Part shown: piece by piece, positions 1-7,843 of the stretch | Numbering within the stretch: the first letter of the stretch is position 1 | Layout: every line of letters starts with the position of its first letter | Origin: Photobacterium profundum | GTDB taxonomy: Bacteria > Pseudomonadota > Gammaproteobacteria > Enterobacterales > Vibrionaceae | Assembly: GCF_003026285.1 (NCBI RefSeq) | Contig: NZ_PYOD01000004.1 | Location: 310,001 to 374,000, forward strand | DNA length: 64,000 bases | Direction of reading: 5' to 3' | The notes under the pieces: model-generated | Told to the model about the DNA's origin: nothing | Seen by the model: only the letters and a program-made list of their open reading frames with translations | Database searches by the model: none | Position numbers and translations under genes: made by a program

Positions 1-308
1 TTTTTGCTTGTTAATTAATCGGTTATCATTAGTCACGACATAAAACGTTGTTTTTAAAAGGCATCATCATAAAGTTGACAGTTATAAATAATGGGAAACG
101 TAATGCTGATGGATGTAGCTACTCTCTAATAACGAAATTTTCAGCCTTTAAAGCGGGGCTAACCATTGAATACTCTCTATATTTGGTAGTCAATTTAGCG
201 GCTTGTTTTACTTGTCTGATTTTTGGACGTTATATATATCTCGCAAAATCTACAGATTCGTTTACTATGCGCCACCGAAAATATTTCTGCTAAAACGATT
301 AGGCTAAT
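1..308. other. No convincing gene; upstream region of the methyltransferase gene
   Basis: This stretch is AT-rich. A plus-strand open frame of 81 codons at 48-293 exists but has no ribosome binding site that I can see and no recognisable domain, so I do not call it a gene. The region presumably holds the promoter of the methyltransferase gene at 309. No repeat or hairpin stood out. Confidence 0.5.
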
Positions 309-1052
309 ATGTCCGCCAACGCCCTATATACCGACCTTTCTGGTTATTACGATTTAATGTGTGTCGATATCGATTACCAAGCCCAAAGCCACAGCATTCG
401 CAGACTACACCAGATTTTCGGTAACGACGGAAATACACATCTTGATTTAGCTTGCGGAACAGGCCCGCACGTACGTCATTTCATTGATTTTGGCTATCAA
501 AGTAGTGGACTTGATATTAATCAACCAATGCTAGATATAGCAACTACCCGTTGCCCAGAAGCACAATTTTATTTGCAAAACATGAGTGAATTTAAAATGG
601 CAGAGCCATTAGATTTAATCACTTGTTTCTTGTACTCGATTCATTACAACGATGGCATCGAGAAATTGAAAGAATGCCTTAAAAGCGTACATAGTGCGCT
701 TAAAAGCGATGGTGTTTTTTGTTTTAACGTGGTCGATAAAAACAAAATCAACAACGCTTTATTTGTAAAACACACTGCGAAACAAGAAGACAGCTTGTTC
801 TCTTTCCAGTCAGGTTGGAATTACAGTGGTGAAGGGGAAAAACAGGCACTAAAACTTCGAATTGAAAAAACAACCGCAGAAGAAACTCAAATTTGGGACG
901 ACGAACACCCTATGGTTGCTTTCAGCTTTAATGAATTGAAAGAGATCTTGAAACCTTACTTTGAAGTCCATATTTTTGAGCATGACTACGAAAAGATCAT
1001 CCCTTGGGATCAGAACTCTGGAAACGCCATTTTTGTCTGTGTGAAAATCTAA
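309..1052 (+). CDS. Class I SAM-dependent methyltransferase
   Basis: A 247-residue protein with a Rossmann-type methyltransferase fold. SAM-binding motif I is LDLACGTGPHVRHF near residues 45-58, followed by the acidic-loop motif SGLDINQPML near 65-75 and a motif II-like PLDLITCF near 98-105. This matches the Methyltransf_11/25 type seen on small-molecule enzymes. The substrate cannot be told from sequence. The gene stands alone on the plus strand, opposite to its neighbours, and ends just before a strong hairpin, so it is probably monocistronic. It is full length for the family. The family assignment is firm and the biological role is unknown. Confidence 0.85.
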   Translation: MSANALYTDLSGYYDLMCVDIDYQAQSHSIRRLHQIFGNDGNTHLDLACGTGPHVRHFIDFGYQSSGLDINQPMLDIATTRCPEAQFYLQNMSEFKMAEPLDLITCFLYSIHYNDGIEKLKECLKSVHSALKSDGVFCFNVVDKNKINNALFVKHTAKQEDSLFSFQSGWNYSGEGEKQALKLRIEKTTAEETQIWDDEHPMVAFSFNELKEILKPYFEVHIFEHDYEKIIPWDQNSGNAIFVCVKI

Positions 1053-1061
1053 ATTCTGGGT

Positions 1062-1098
1062 TGTATCATTCAATCAGTCGTACGCCTTGAATGATACA
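1062..1098. terminator. Hairpin between convergent genes, terminator-like
   Basis: A 12-bp perfect stem (TGTATCATTCAA and its complement) surrounds a 13-nt loop, starting 10 nt after the methyltransferase stop. It lacks a clear T-tract on the plus strand. It may act for transcripts from either side. Confidence 0.6.
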
Positions 1099-1274
1099 GC
1101 CACTGAATTGCACTTAAACACCAGCTATACATTCTCCCTCGCTAAATACCTACAAAAACTGCCAATGTTAAACATCAACGCCATGGTTTGTTAGCTGTAT
1201 CTAGGTTCCCTTGTGTCAGGATAGTTACCCTTTGAGTTTGATAAAAATAGCGAACATTTGTTAAACGGCTCTTT

Positions 1275-1670
1275 TCATTCTTTATCAAAGCTATCTACCA
1301 CTATTGCCCCCATAGAAGCTGGCATCGTGATTACAATCATTCGTTTAATAGCCGTTACCGGATCGGTAAGTAATGGAAATTTATCTAAACACAAAAGCAC
1401 TAAGCAAACGACGAATGCCGTCATAATGTAAGCAATAACAATACGAAAAATGAAGACAAAAAGGCGGTTCTTAATGTTTTTCTGAAATACACTTTGATAG
1501 GTGAATATTCCAAGAAAAAGCACTGACAATGTAAAAAGCATCAGCAAATTAGAGTAGGGTAATGTGTCACCTAGCCGCCACGCTTCTTCTGAAAAAGAGA
1601 TGGGAACTGCAAGCGCAAAAGCGCCAACAAACACCTGGCTAGCATCTTCCATATTGAAGCTAAATTTCAT
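1275..1670 (-). CDS. DUF2391-like small integral membrane protein
   Basis: A 131-residue protein with about four hydrophobic segments (near residues 12-26, 40-58, 70-95 and 108-124). The N-terminal pattern VGAFALAVPISFSEEAWRLG and the C-terminal PASMGAIVVDS resemble the DUF2391 putative integral membrane protein family, where a small glycine-rich segment precedes E-x-W and the end carries PASxGA. The start codon is preceded by a good GAGGGA ribosome binding site. The function of the family is unknown. The next minus-strand gene lies 76 nt upstream, and the two could share a transcript. The DUF assignment is from memory of the pattern. Confidence 0.6.
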   Translation of the reverse strand: MKFSFNMEDASQVFVGAFALAVPISFSEEAWRLGDTLPYSNLLMLFTLSVLFLGIFTYQSVFQKNIKNRLFVFIFRIVIAYIMTAFVVCLVLLCLDKFPLLTDPVTAIKRMIVITMPASMGAIVVDSFDKE

Positions 1671-1746
1671 GAAGTTCCCTCTTCATCTTGGTGACGCGTT
1701 GTTAAATGATTAGACCTAGGTATTATTTGTTTTGGCATAACGTACA

Positions 1747-1965
1747 TTAGCTGTTAGTTCTGTTTATCCTATTTCTGAACAAGGATACTAAGAAAGAAAC
1801 CAGAGCGAGAAATATAAACAGCCAGAATAATGGAATAAACCCGAAAGGCTCAACAAGTAGCCCATCTTTATCGACATACGAGCCAATTAGGTTAAAACAG
1901 AGTAAACATACCATGCTCAAAGCCAGAAATAGAGCGGATAACCAAAATCTTTTTAGTACTTTCAT
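1747..1965 (-). CDS. Small two-TM hypothetical membrane protein
   Basis: A 72-residue protein with two hydrophobic segments (about residues 8-28 and 40-62) joined by a short polar loop containing YVDKDGLLVEP. The C-terminus is basic and asparagine-rich. A GAGAGC ribosome binding site sits upstream of the ATG. I do not recognise a family. The topology suggests an inner-membrane protein with both termini in the cytoplasm. It lies directly upstream of the DUF2391-like gene on the same strand, which suggests co-transcription but is not proof of a shared role. Confidence 0.5.
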   Translation of the reverse strand: MKVLKRFWLSALFLALSMVCLLCFNLIGSYVDKDGLLVEPFGFIPLFWLFIFLALVSFLVSLFRNRINRTNS

Positions 1966-2046
1966 TAATTGCTCTCAATCATTAAATCGAATTATTTCCT
2001 GTTTCTGACAGTCAGAATAGTGAAGAAGTTCATACCAAAGTTTTCT

Positions 2047-2113
2047 CCGTGTTACTCGCGAGCTAGTGTTGCACTTTAATCTACACTAAAGCCGCTGGGT
2101 GTAATGTACCTTC
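2047..2113. repeat. Degenerate intergenic repeat, family I, copy 1
   Basis: On the plus strand this reads GAGCTAGTGTT, then ACACTAAAGCCGC, then GTGTAATGTACCTT. The same ordered blocks recur at 2531-2590 and 7744-7820, with weaker candidates elsewhere. The copy lies just downstream of the minus-strand MmcQ/YjbR gene. Confidence 0.5.
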
Positions 2114-2145
2114 AATTATTTCTTATTCGACGGTGTCCATAACTG

Positions 2146-2511
2146 CTATTTTGGGTTTAAACCAAGCTCTCTTAGCTTTGTTTTTGTTAGCCCTAACGAC
2201 ACAATTCGGTGAGACTCTTTAAGGTAATACATCAATGCTTCATCTGTTTCTTTTGAACTCTCGTATTGTTGTATCCACTTCATTCCTCGAGTAGCGAAGT
2301 AGGGGGCGGGCCTATAACCGGTATGATCACTTAAAAATACGAAGTTAAGATCTGACGTTTTAAAGGTGAAAGCGGGATCGTCGCTTTTTCCTAAACCACC
2401 AATAGCGAACACTTTTCCGCCCACTTTCCATACATGAGAGTTGTTCCACTGAACCACGTATGTCGTTGCCGGTAATGAGCGACAGAACGCGTTATATTCA
2501 TCATAAGTCAT
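2146..2511 (-). CDS. MmcQ/YjbR family protein
   Basis: A 121-residue protein covering the whole MmcQ/YjbR domain. Family features visible are the N-terminal TYDEYNAFCRSLPATTYVVQW, the WKVGGKVFA strand, FKTSDLNFVFL, and the terminal helix pair ending ESHRIVSLGLTKTKLRELG. Members adopt a CyaY-like fold and are often annotated as DNA-binding, but the role is poorly defined. An AAGGAAAGAGGA ribosome binding site supports this start. The gene is isolated between two copies of the family I repeat. The family call is confident and the function is not. Confidence 0.85.
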   Translation of the reverse strand: MTYDEYNAFCRSLPATTYVVQWNNSHVWKVGGKVFAIGGLGKSDDPAFTFKTSDLNFVFLSDHTGYRPAPYFATRGMKWIQQYESSKETDEALMYYLKESHRIVSLGLTKTKLRELGLNPK

Positions 2512-2530
2512 GCAAATGTTCCTCTTTCCT

Positions 2531-2590
2531 TCTAACGGCTAGCATACCGAATTTTACACTATAACCGCCAAATGTAATGCATCACCTTGA
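2531..2590. repeat. Degenerate intergenic repeat, family I, copy 2
   Basis: The plus strand reads ACGGCTAGCATACC, then TTTACACTATAACCGCC, then TGTAATGCATCACCTTGA. It aligns block by block with copies 1 and 3. It sits immediately upstream of the MmcQ/YjbR start. Confidence 0.55.
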
Positions 2591-2617
2591 GCAGAGCCTG
2601 TCGATGGCATACGGTCT

Positions 2618-3088
2618 TTATTGATGATTAGACGAGTTTACTTTTTTTGTCGCTTCGTCAGCGGTTATTTGGCCAAAAAGAGTATCCATCATGTAATGAA
2701 TACGTGTTGCACCATCACCAAATTTATTAGGGTTTGCTGTGTATGGAACTTTAAATTGAACCTTTCCAACTCTTTGACCATGTTGAAATGCATTAATCTC
2801 AGCATTTTTTAAATAGAGCGCAAGATCCCATCCCCAATGTCCCTCATATTCAAGAGTTAATTTATTTAAATCATGTTTGGAACCATCAGGTGAAACCGTA
2901 TATTGATAGTTGTTTGATTGTAGCCATGTTTCCATTGTTTCTTGGAAACCGTCACGAGTTTCCTTGTCGTCAACAATTACGATCTCAACGTTATTTATAT
3001 TTGTTTCAATTGGCGTCGCAGTATAACGAGGTGATCCACAACCAGATAAAACAGCGATAGAAATGGATGCAAGTATAAAAATTTTCAT
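2618..3088 (-). CDS. Small lipoprotein, Sbal_3080-like
   Basis: I take the ATG at 3088 (156 residues) over the upstream in-frame TTG, because it gives a standard signal peptide, MKIFILASISIAVLSGC, ending in a lipobox LSGC with a GGAA ribosome binding site in front. The mature protein contains IVIVDDKETRDGFQETMETWL and LEYEGHWGWDLALYLKNAEI, the pattern of the Sbal_3080 family lipoproteins of Shewanella and Vibrio. The protein should be anchored in the outer membrane. Its role is unknown. The neighbouring gene on the same strand, 104 nt upstream, is another lipoprotein. Confidence 0.75.
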   Translation of the reverse strand: MKIFILASISIAVLSGCGSPRYTATPIETNINNVEIVIVDDKETRDGFQETMETWLQSNNYQYTVSPDGSKHDLNKLTLEYEGHWGWDLALYLKNAEINAFQHGQRVGKVQFKVPYTANPNKFGDGATRIHYMMDTLFGQITADEATKKVNSSNHQ

Positions 3089-3192
3089 TAAATTTCCAAT
3101 GCTAGTTATTTTCAATTTGATCTATATAGCGTAAGAAGTGCACAAAATCGTATTTATGCACTTCATATGATGTTTAGGTAGTTAGAGGTAAC

Positions 3193-4128
3193 TTACGCTT
3201 CGTTCAAGCAAACTAATGGCACCGAGAATTTTTTGCTAGCTTCAGCAATTTTAGCTGGTGAAATTGGCTTGGATTTTTTAGTTACTTTATAGTCAATATT
3301 TAGCTCATTTAAGAAAATAGTAAACATTGAAGATTTAATCGAATCTTTATTAACGTTAGAGACAATACCAATCACGTCGCCATTTTCAGCAATTACAGGA
3401 CCACCAACATTACCTTCATTTACTTCATTTGTCGTTCTCATAAATCTAACATCATTGTACTGACCAGATGCAGAGCTGATGATGCCATCTGTAATTTTAC
3501 CCTGATACGTTGGTGTTTTTGCATTTACCATATCTGATTGGTCGTATCCATAGGTATAAGTTCTTTCACCTTGAGTTGTTTGTTTCTGTGAGCTTATATG
3601 TGCATAAGATTTATTGGGAGTCAGAGCTTTAAGAACGGCAATATTATTTGCTCTATCGACACGAACGACAGTTGTTTCTAATAAACGACCAGAGCGTTCA
3701 TAATTGATTTTAGAACAAGCATCAACCACCTTACTAGTGGTTAATATATACTCACTGTTTACAAAGAAACCTGACGACTGTACAAGAAGATTTGGTTTAT
3801 AACTCACACCTTGTGAAGTAATATTATAATTATTAACAGTCGAATTATTTGATTGATTTGATATGGCCCGACCATTTATTTCCGTAACACTACAATTAAA
3901 ACCGCCAGAATCTACACAGGTTTTCTGTGCTAACTTCATCGCCTCTGATTTACTAGCAGCGCCCCAAGCAGCGCCAGCAACACCATTAGTACCAATAGAA
4001 AATGCTTTATTATTGGTTTTACCTCGATATTGATTATAAAGCTTATCAGCACTATTTCCTGTTGTTTGACAGCCTGAAACCATTACGATTGACACAAAAA
4101 TGCCAATTTTAGTGAAGTTCACTTTCAT
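3193..4128 (-). CDS. Trypsin-fold lipoprotein without catalytic triad (pseudoprotease)
   Basis: A 311-residue lipoprotein. A signal peptide ends in lipobox VSGC (cysteine 20). Residues about 40-85 resemble a DUF4189-like module (AWGAASKSEAMKLAQKTC, then GGFNCSV). Residues about 115-275 follow the HtrA/trypsin layout, but each catalytic position is changed. The histidine motif reads ILTTSKVVDAC (Lys for His), the aspartate motif reads RANNIAVLKA (Asn for Asp), and the serine motif reads NEGNVGGPV (Val for Ser). The scaffold is kept, so a binding or scaffolding role is likelier than proteolysis. A GGAAATAA ribosome binding site precedes the start. The fold is clear; the role is inferred. Confidence 0.75.
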   Translation of the reverse strand: MKVNFTKIGIFVSIVMVSGCQTTGNSADKLYNQYRGKTNNKAFSIGTNGVAGAAWGAASKSEAMKLAQKTCVDSGGFNCSVTEINGRAISNQSNNSTVNNYNITSQGVSYKPNLLVQSSGFFVNSEYILTTSKVVDACSKINYERSGRLLETTVVRVDRANNIAVLKALTPNKSYAHISSQKQTTQGERTYTYGYDQSDMVNAKTPTYQGKITDGIISSASGQYNDVRFMRTTNEVNEGNVGGPVIAENGDVIGIVSNVNKDSIKSSMFTIFLNELNIDYKVTKKSKPISPAKIAEASKKFSVPLVCLNEA

Positions 4129-4259
4129 CTTATTATTTCCAAATAAATTACCCCTACGAAGGGTGTCTTAACGGTTCTAGCATGTTCGTCATGTTAAATG
4201 GCTAACTTCAAATTATAAAAATGATGTTTATAGCCAGATATCATGCGGAATAGGTTATC

Positions 4260-4385
4260 TTAGCGCTTTATGCCTATAAAATGATACAGGGTGTGTGTGA
4301 AACTTTACCTGCTTTATCACTGCATATGATGCTGATCATGTTATTAATTCAAAGCCTTTATAATTGAAGGTTAGCGACTGAGTAC
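4260..4385. repeat. Degenerate intergenic repeat, family II, copy A
   Basis: It shares ordered blocks with 12620-12780 and 14690-14845. They are TAGC-CTTTATG at the left, AAAATGATACA, then GATCATGTTATTAATTC, then TTGAAGGTTA at the right. The first two copies share 17 consecutive bases in the central block. Confidence 0.55.
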
Positions 4386-4613
4386 ACTTACTGTATACAA
4401 GAGTTGATTCATTGATGCTTGCGATAACCTATATTTGAAATGATGTATTTAACTATTGAGTAATCTATTGATTTAAAGCATGTCGTTATTAATTAAACCA
4501 TACAGATTGATATACCACTTGTGAATGGTTGCGTATAATGCTGGCCATTAGTATACGCACTTGTTCTTGATTTCGTCATGATGAATCTAAAACCCTGGTG
4601 TAGGAGAGATCCG

Positions 4614-4640
4614 TCTCTTCAATGTTGAAGAGATTTTCTC
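4614..4640 (+). terminator. Hairpin with T-rich tail upstream of the GGDEF gene
   Basis: An 8-bp stem (TCTCTTCA and TGAAGAGA) with a 4-nt loop is followed by TTTTCTC. It looks like a factor-independent terminator or attenuator in the leader. What it would terminate is not clear, since no plus-strand gene lies within 3 kb upstream. Confidence 0.5.
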
Positions 4641-4770
4641 GTAATTTTAAGTTGATTACTGGCTAGCTCTGATTATTTACAATAACATCCAGAAAAGTCA
4701 CATCTTTTTAACGGTTCATTGTGATGATTTGTAGCCTGGAAGCATAAGTGCTACTCCATGAGTGAGAAAA

Positions 4771-6639
4771 ATGTTTAATCTAAAACACCCTTATCGTTTA
4801 ACGTTAACCTTGTATTTTTTAGGTTTTGGTGTGATTGTCGCATTGGTAACATCATTTATAAATTATAAAATTAGCTTTGTTGATCTTGATGAAGCGCTTC
4901 ATGAAATTTCTAAATCTGAAGTTTCTTTTAAACGAGATTACTTATCTGGTTACATTAAAAATAGTGAAATACTACTGTCGTCGATAGTTAAAAGTGATCT
5001 GACAAAAGAATTTGTTCTATCGAATGATGTTAATGATAAAATAAATGCAACGAACCTTTTCTATGCTTTGGCTCTTTCTGATAAAGATGTAATGCAGCTG
5101 CGTTATATCGATAGTACAGGAAAGGAAGTGATAAGAATAGAAAGGGATAGTTCCACTGATGAGTTGGATATTATTTCAGATGATAACCTACAAGATAAAA
5201 AAGAAAGATATTACTTTAAAGAGGCTGCGACCTTAAAAGAAAATCAATATTGGTATTCGAATGTTGATCTAAATGTTGAACATGGAAGAATAGAACGACC
5301 ATTAAAGCCGACGTTTAGAGTTGCAACACCGTTGATTATTAATGATCAATTCCATGGTGTTGTTGTCGTTAATTTATTGTTTGGCGAAACAATAAATTTT
5401 TTGTCTTTCTCTGAAAATTTCAATATTTACTTAGCTAATAGTGATGGCGATATTGTTCATCATCCAGATAATAGTCAGTCGTGGAGTGAATATTTCCCAT
5501 CCTTGAAAGACTTGAATGGTATTTTCCCTAATTCAGCATCAAACATACTCACATCTAAAACTTTTTATGGCCCGGGAGTTTATTCATACTCCTTGGGTGA
5601 TTTGTTTGGAAATAAAGATAATCTAAAAATTATATTTACACCTAAGTCAGGTGTAATGAAGAAAATGCAAAATAAAAATGTTCTCTCGGCGTCACTTATT
5701 GCACTAACCGTACTTGCAGTATCTTTTCCTCTTTCTTGGTTCGCAAGTATTATACCTTCACGTTTACAGTCAAAACTGTCTGAAGCTTACGATAAAATTA
5801 AAAAGAACGCTGCGGTTATTGATAAACACGTAATGATACTAAGCACAGACAGAGACGGGGTTATCAAGCAAGTAAACATGTGTTTTTCCGAAACAACTGG
5901 GTATGCTACAGATGAAGTGATTGGCAAGAAACAACGTGATTTGCGACACCGTGATACCTCTTTAGAAGCTTATGATGAGATACATGAACTTATTCTTACC
6001 GGTAAAGTATGGGAAGGTGAGCTCAAAGAAACAGACAAAGAGGGGAATGACTTATGGGTGCATAAGTTCATCACACCAGATATTAATGCAAATGGTATGA
6101 TTGATGGCTTCACTACGATAGTTCAGAATATTACAGATAAGAAAAATATAGAGCTACTATCGATTACTGATAGTTTAACCGGGTTATATAATCGCTATAA
6201 ATTAGAATCTGTATTATCGTCAGAATCTTCTCGCTGTGAACGATATCAAAGTGACTTTTCAGTCATCATTTTTGATATTGATTTTTTCAAAAAAATTAAT
6301 GATACCTACGGTCACTTAGTGGGTGATGATGTACTCATTCACTTGGCACAATTGTTAAAAGAAAACACCAGAATAACCGATGTGGCTAGCCGCTGGGGAG
6401 GGGAAGAATTCCTCATTGTTGCTTGTAATACCAATCTTCATGAGGCGTTCATTTTTGCTGAAAAATTAAGAATAGTAATAGAGAACTATAACTTCCCTTC
6501 TATTGGTAAAATGACGATCAGTTGTGGTGTTGCACAGTATATAAATAAAGAAACAATCTCAGAATTAGTTTCAAGAGCCGACTTAGCTTTATATCAGGCA
6601 AAAAAAATGGGAAAAAATAAAGTTATCAAAGCGAAATAA
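4771..6639 (+). CDS. Membrane sensor PAS-GGDEF diguanylate cyclase
   Basis: A 622-residue sensor enzyme expected to make c-di-GMP from two GTP. TM1 is near residues 10-30, a periplasmic Cache-like sensor spans about 35-295, and TM2 is near 300-325. A PAS domain follows at about 340-455 (STDRDGVIKQVNMCFSETTG), then a GGDEF domain at about 460-620. The active-site motif is GGEEF and an intact inhibitory RxxD (RITD) lies five residues before it, so the enzyme should be active and feedback-inhibited. I prefer the ATG at 4771 to the GTG at 4762. The gene stands alone and its signal is unknown. Confidence 0.92.
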   Translation: MFNLKHPYRLTLTLYFLGFGVIVALVTSFINYKISFVDLDEALHEISKSEVSFKRDYLSGYIKNSEILLSSIVKSDLTKEFVLSNDVNDKINATNLFYALALSDKDVMQLRYIDSTGKEVIRIERDSSTDELDIISDDNLQDKKERYYFKEAATLKENQYWYSNVDLNVEHGRIERPLKPTFRVATPLIINDQFHGVVVVNLLFGETINFLSFSENFNIYLANSDGDIVHHPDNSQSWSEYFPSLKDLNGIFPNSASNILTSKTFYGPGVYSYSLGDLFGNKDNLKIIFTPKSGVMKKMQNKNVLSASLIALTVLAVSFPLSWFASIIPSRLQSKLSEAYDKIKKNAAVIDKHVMILSTDRDGVIKQVNMCFSETTGYATDEVIGKKQRDLRHRDTSLEAYDEIHELILTGKVWEGELKETDKEGNDLWVHKFITPDINANGMIDGFTTIVQNITDKKNIELLSITDSLTGLYNRYKLESVLSSESSRCERYQSDFSVIIFDIDFFKKINDTYGHLVGDDVLIHLAQLLKENTRITDVASRWGGEEFLIVACNTNLHEAFIFAEKLRIVIENYNFPSIGKMTISCGVAQYINKETISELVSRADLALYQAKKMGKNKVIKAK

Positions 6640-6737
6640 GACCAAGAACTGCTCTCACTTCACTTCTGAATAATCAGCCCTGATATCTAAGCATTACGTC
6701 AGTAACCAAGTTTAATACAGGTTATTGGCGTCGAGCT

Positions 6738-7337
6738 TTATTTATTACATGATTTTTCGATGAATCCCATGCCTTCTTTAATGCGATTTAAGTTAGCCGT
6801 TGATGTGAGCTTTTCTACAACAGCGAAAGCAACATTCATTGCGGCTGAAGGGCTTCTAGAAGTGATTATATTGTTGTCGATAACGACAGGCTGTTGGATG
6901 ATATTTACCCCCATCTCTTTCATTTGAGTTTGACGCTTTTCACTTAAATGGTAAGTTGTGCCGTTACGGCCATTAAGCACACCACTTTTAGCAATGGGTA
7001 TTGCACCAACACAAACAGAAGCGATTAGCTTGCCTTGCGAATCAAAATCACGGATTAACGACAGTAATCTTTCATCGTATGCATCTTCATAAAATCCCGC
7101 ACGACTCATACCTCCAGGAATTACCAGAGCATCGAAATGATTGATGTCTATTTCACTTAACTGGCATTCAGGTTCAATCGTAAAATTCCATGCGCATTTT
7201 ACTTTTGAACGTAAACCAACAGTCACCAATTTAATAGGTTCTAAACCATATGTTGTTGTCCAGCCAAGCGCATCAGTAAATACACTTGCTTCGTATTCTT
7301 CTACACCCTGACATAGAAAGAGAATGACCTTTTTCAC
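6738..7337 (-). CDS. DJ-1/PfpI family protein
   Basis: I choose the GTG at 7337, which follows an AGGA ribosome binding site, giving about 199 residues; an ATG at 7364 is the alternative. The protein shows the DJ-1/PfpI fold. The nucleophile-elbow cysteine is in ASVCVGAIPIAKSGVL, the conserved glutamate is in QGVEEYE near the N-terminus, and the core is FDALVIPGGMSRAGFYED. Members act as glyoxalases, deglycases, chaperones or amidase-like enzymes, and sequence alone does not decide which. The gene sits directly downstream of the broken GFA gene on the same strand (about 40 nt), so they were probably co-transcribed. Confidence 0.88.
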   Translation of the reverse strand: MKKVILFLCQGVEEYEASVFTDALGWTTTYGLEPIKLVTVGLRSKVKCAWNFTIEPECQLSEIDINHFDALVIPGGMSRAGFYEDAYDERLLSLIRDFDSQGKLIASVCVGAIPIAKSGVLNGRNGTTYHLSEKRQTQMKEMGVNIIQQPVVIDNNIITSRSPSAAMNVAFAVVEKLTSTANLNRIKEGMGFIEKSCNK

Positions 7338-7376
7338 TGAAGCTTCCTTAAATGTACTTATCACTTTATTGGCAAA

Positions 7377-7719
7377 TTAGTATATTGCACCATCTATTTT
7401 TCTTACTGGAATATTGTCTAGAATATCGTACTCCGCCATGTGCATGTTTATTGCTGTGATTTCTTTATCACATTTAGGTGTTGTGATGTAATGGGTTATG
7501 CAGCCACATAGGTTACATCGATGAAACTCAACTTCCTTATCACCCCAGATATAGAAAACTGACTTTTCTTTTGTAAATAGAACTTCTATGTCTTTAGGAA
7601 CATAATAAGCCCACGATGCAGAGTATCGACGACAAATAGAACCGTTACAACTTGCCACTTCACTTGGCGTGTATAGAAGCGGTAATTTGAATGTTTCCAC
7701 AATGACAAGTAACTTTCAT
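7377..7719 (-). pseudogene. GFA/CENP-V family gene, frameshifted
   Basis: The gene starts at an ATG at 7719 with an AAGGA ribosome binding site and reads MKVTCHCGNIQITAS, the normal N-terminus of a glutathione-dependent formaldehyde-activating (GFA/CENP-V) protein. That frame stops after 19 codons. The rest of the domain (SEVASCNGSICRRYSASW, then FHRCNLCGC) continues in another frame from about 7675 to 7377. The break lies near 7665-7680. One zinc ligand is also changed: the family SCNCSIC reads SCNGSIC. A one-base indel plus a lost cysteine suggests a decaying gene, although a sequencing error could explain the frameshift alone. Confidence 0.8.
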
Positions 7720-7743
7720 TTTCCTTGCTCTATTATTCCCAAA

Positions 7744-7820
7744 CCAAGGTGTACGCCGACGAAGCTAGCAAATAGCGATGAACTACATACTAAAGCTGCC
7801 TACTGTGGCGTATCACCTTG
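7744..7820. repeat. Degenerate intergenic repeat, family I, copy 3, with long inverted ends
   Basis: The ends form an imperfect inverted repeat, CCAAGGTGTACGCC and GGCGTATCACCTTG, differing by one extra base. Inside it carries GAAGCTAGC and ACTAAAGCTGCC, as in copies 1 and 2. It could fold into a long stem with a bulge. Confidence 0.6.
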
Positions 7821-7843
7821 ATTTAATTGCTATAACTTACTTT

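Larger units (their letters stand above)
4129..4770. other. Long non-coding leader before the diguanylate cyclase gene
   Basis: About 640 nt without a credible gene. It holds a family II repeat copy (4260-4385) and a hairpin with a short T-rich tail (4614-4640). I looked for a c-di-GMP riboswitch (GEMM core) because the next gene makes c-di-GMP and did not find its conserved blocks. Confidence 0.5.

Noticed and set aside
48-293. 81-codon plus-strand open frame
   Set aside because: No ribosome binding site, no recognisable domain and a composition like intergenic DNA.
4129-4770. c-di-GMP riboswitch before the diguanylate cyclase gene
   Set aside because: The conserved GEMM core and tetraloop-receptor blocks were not found on either strand.
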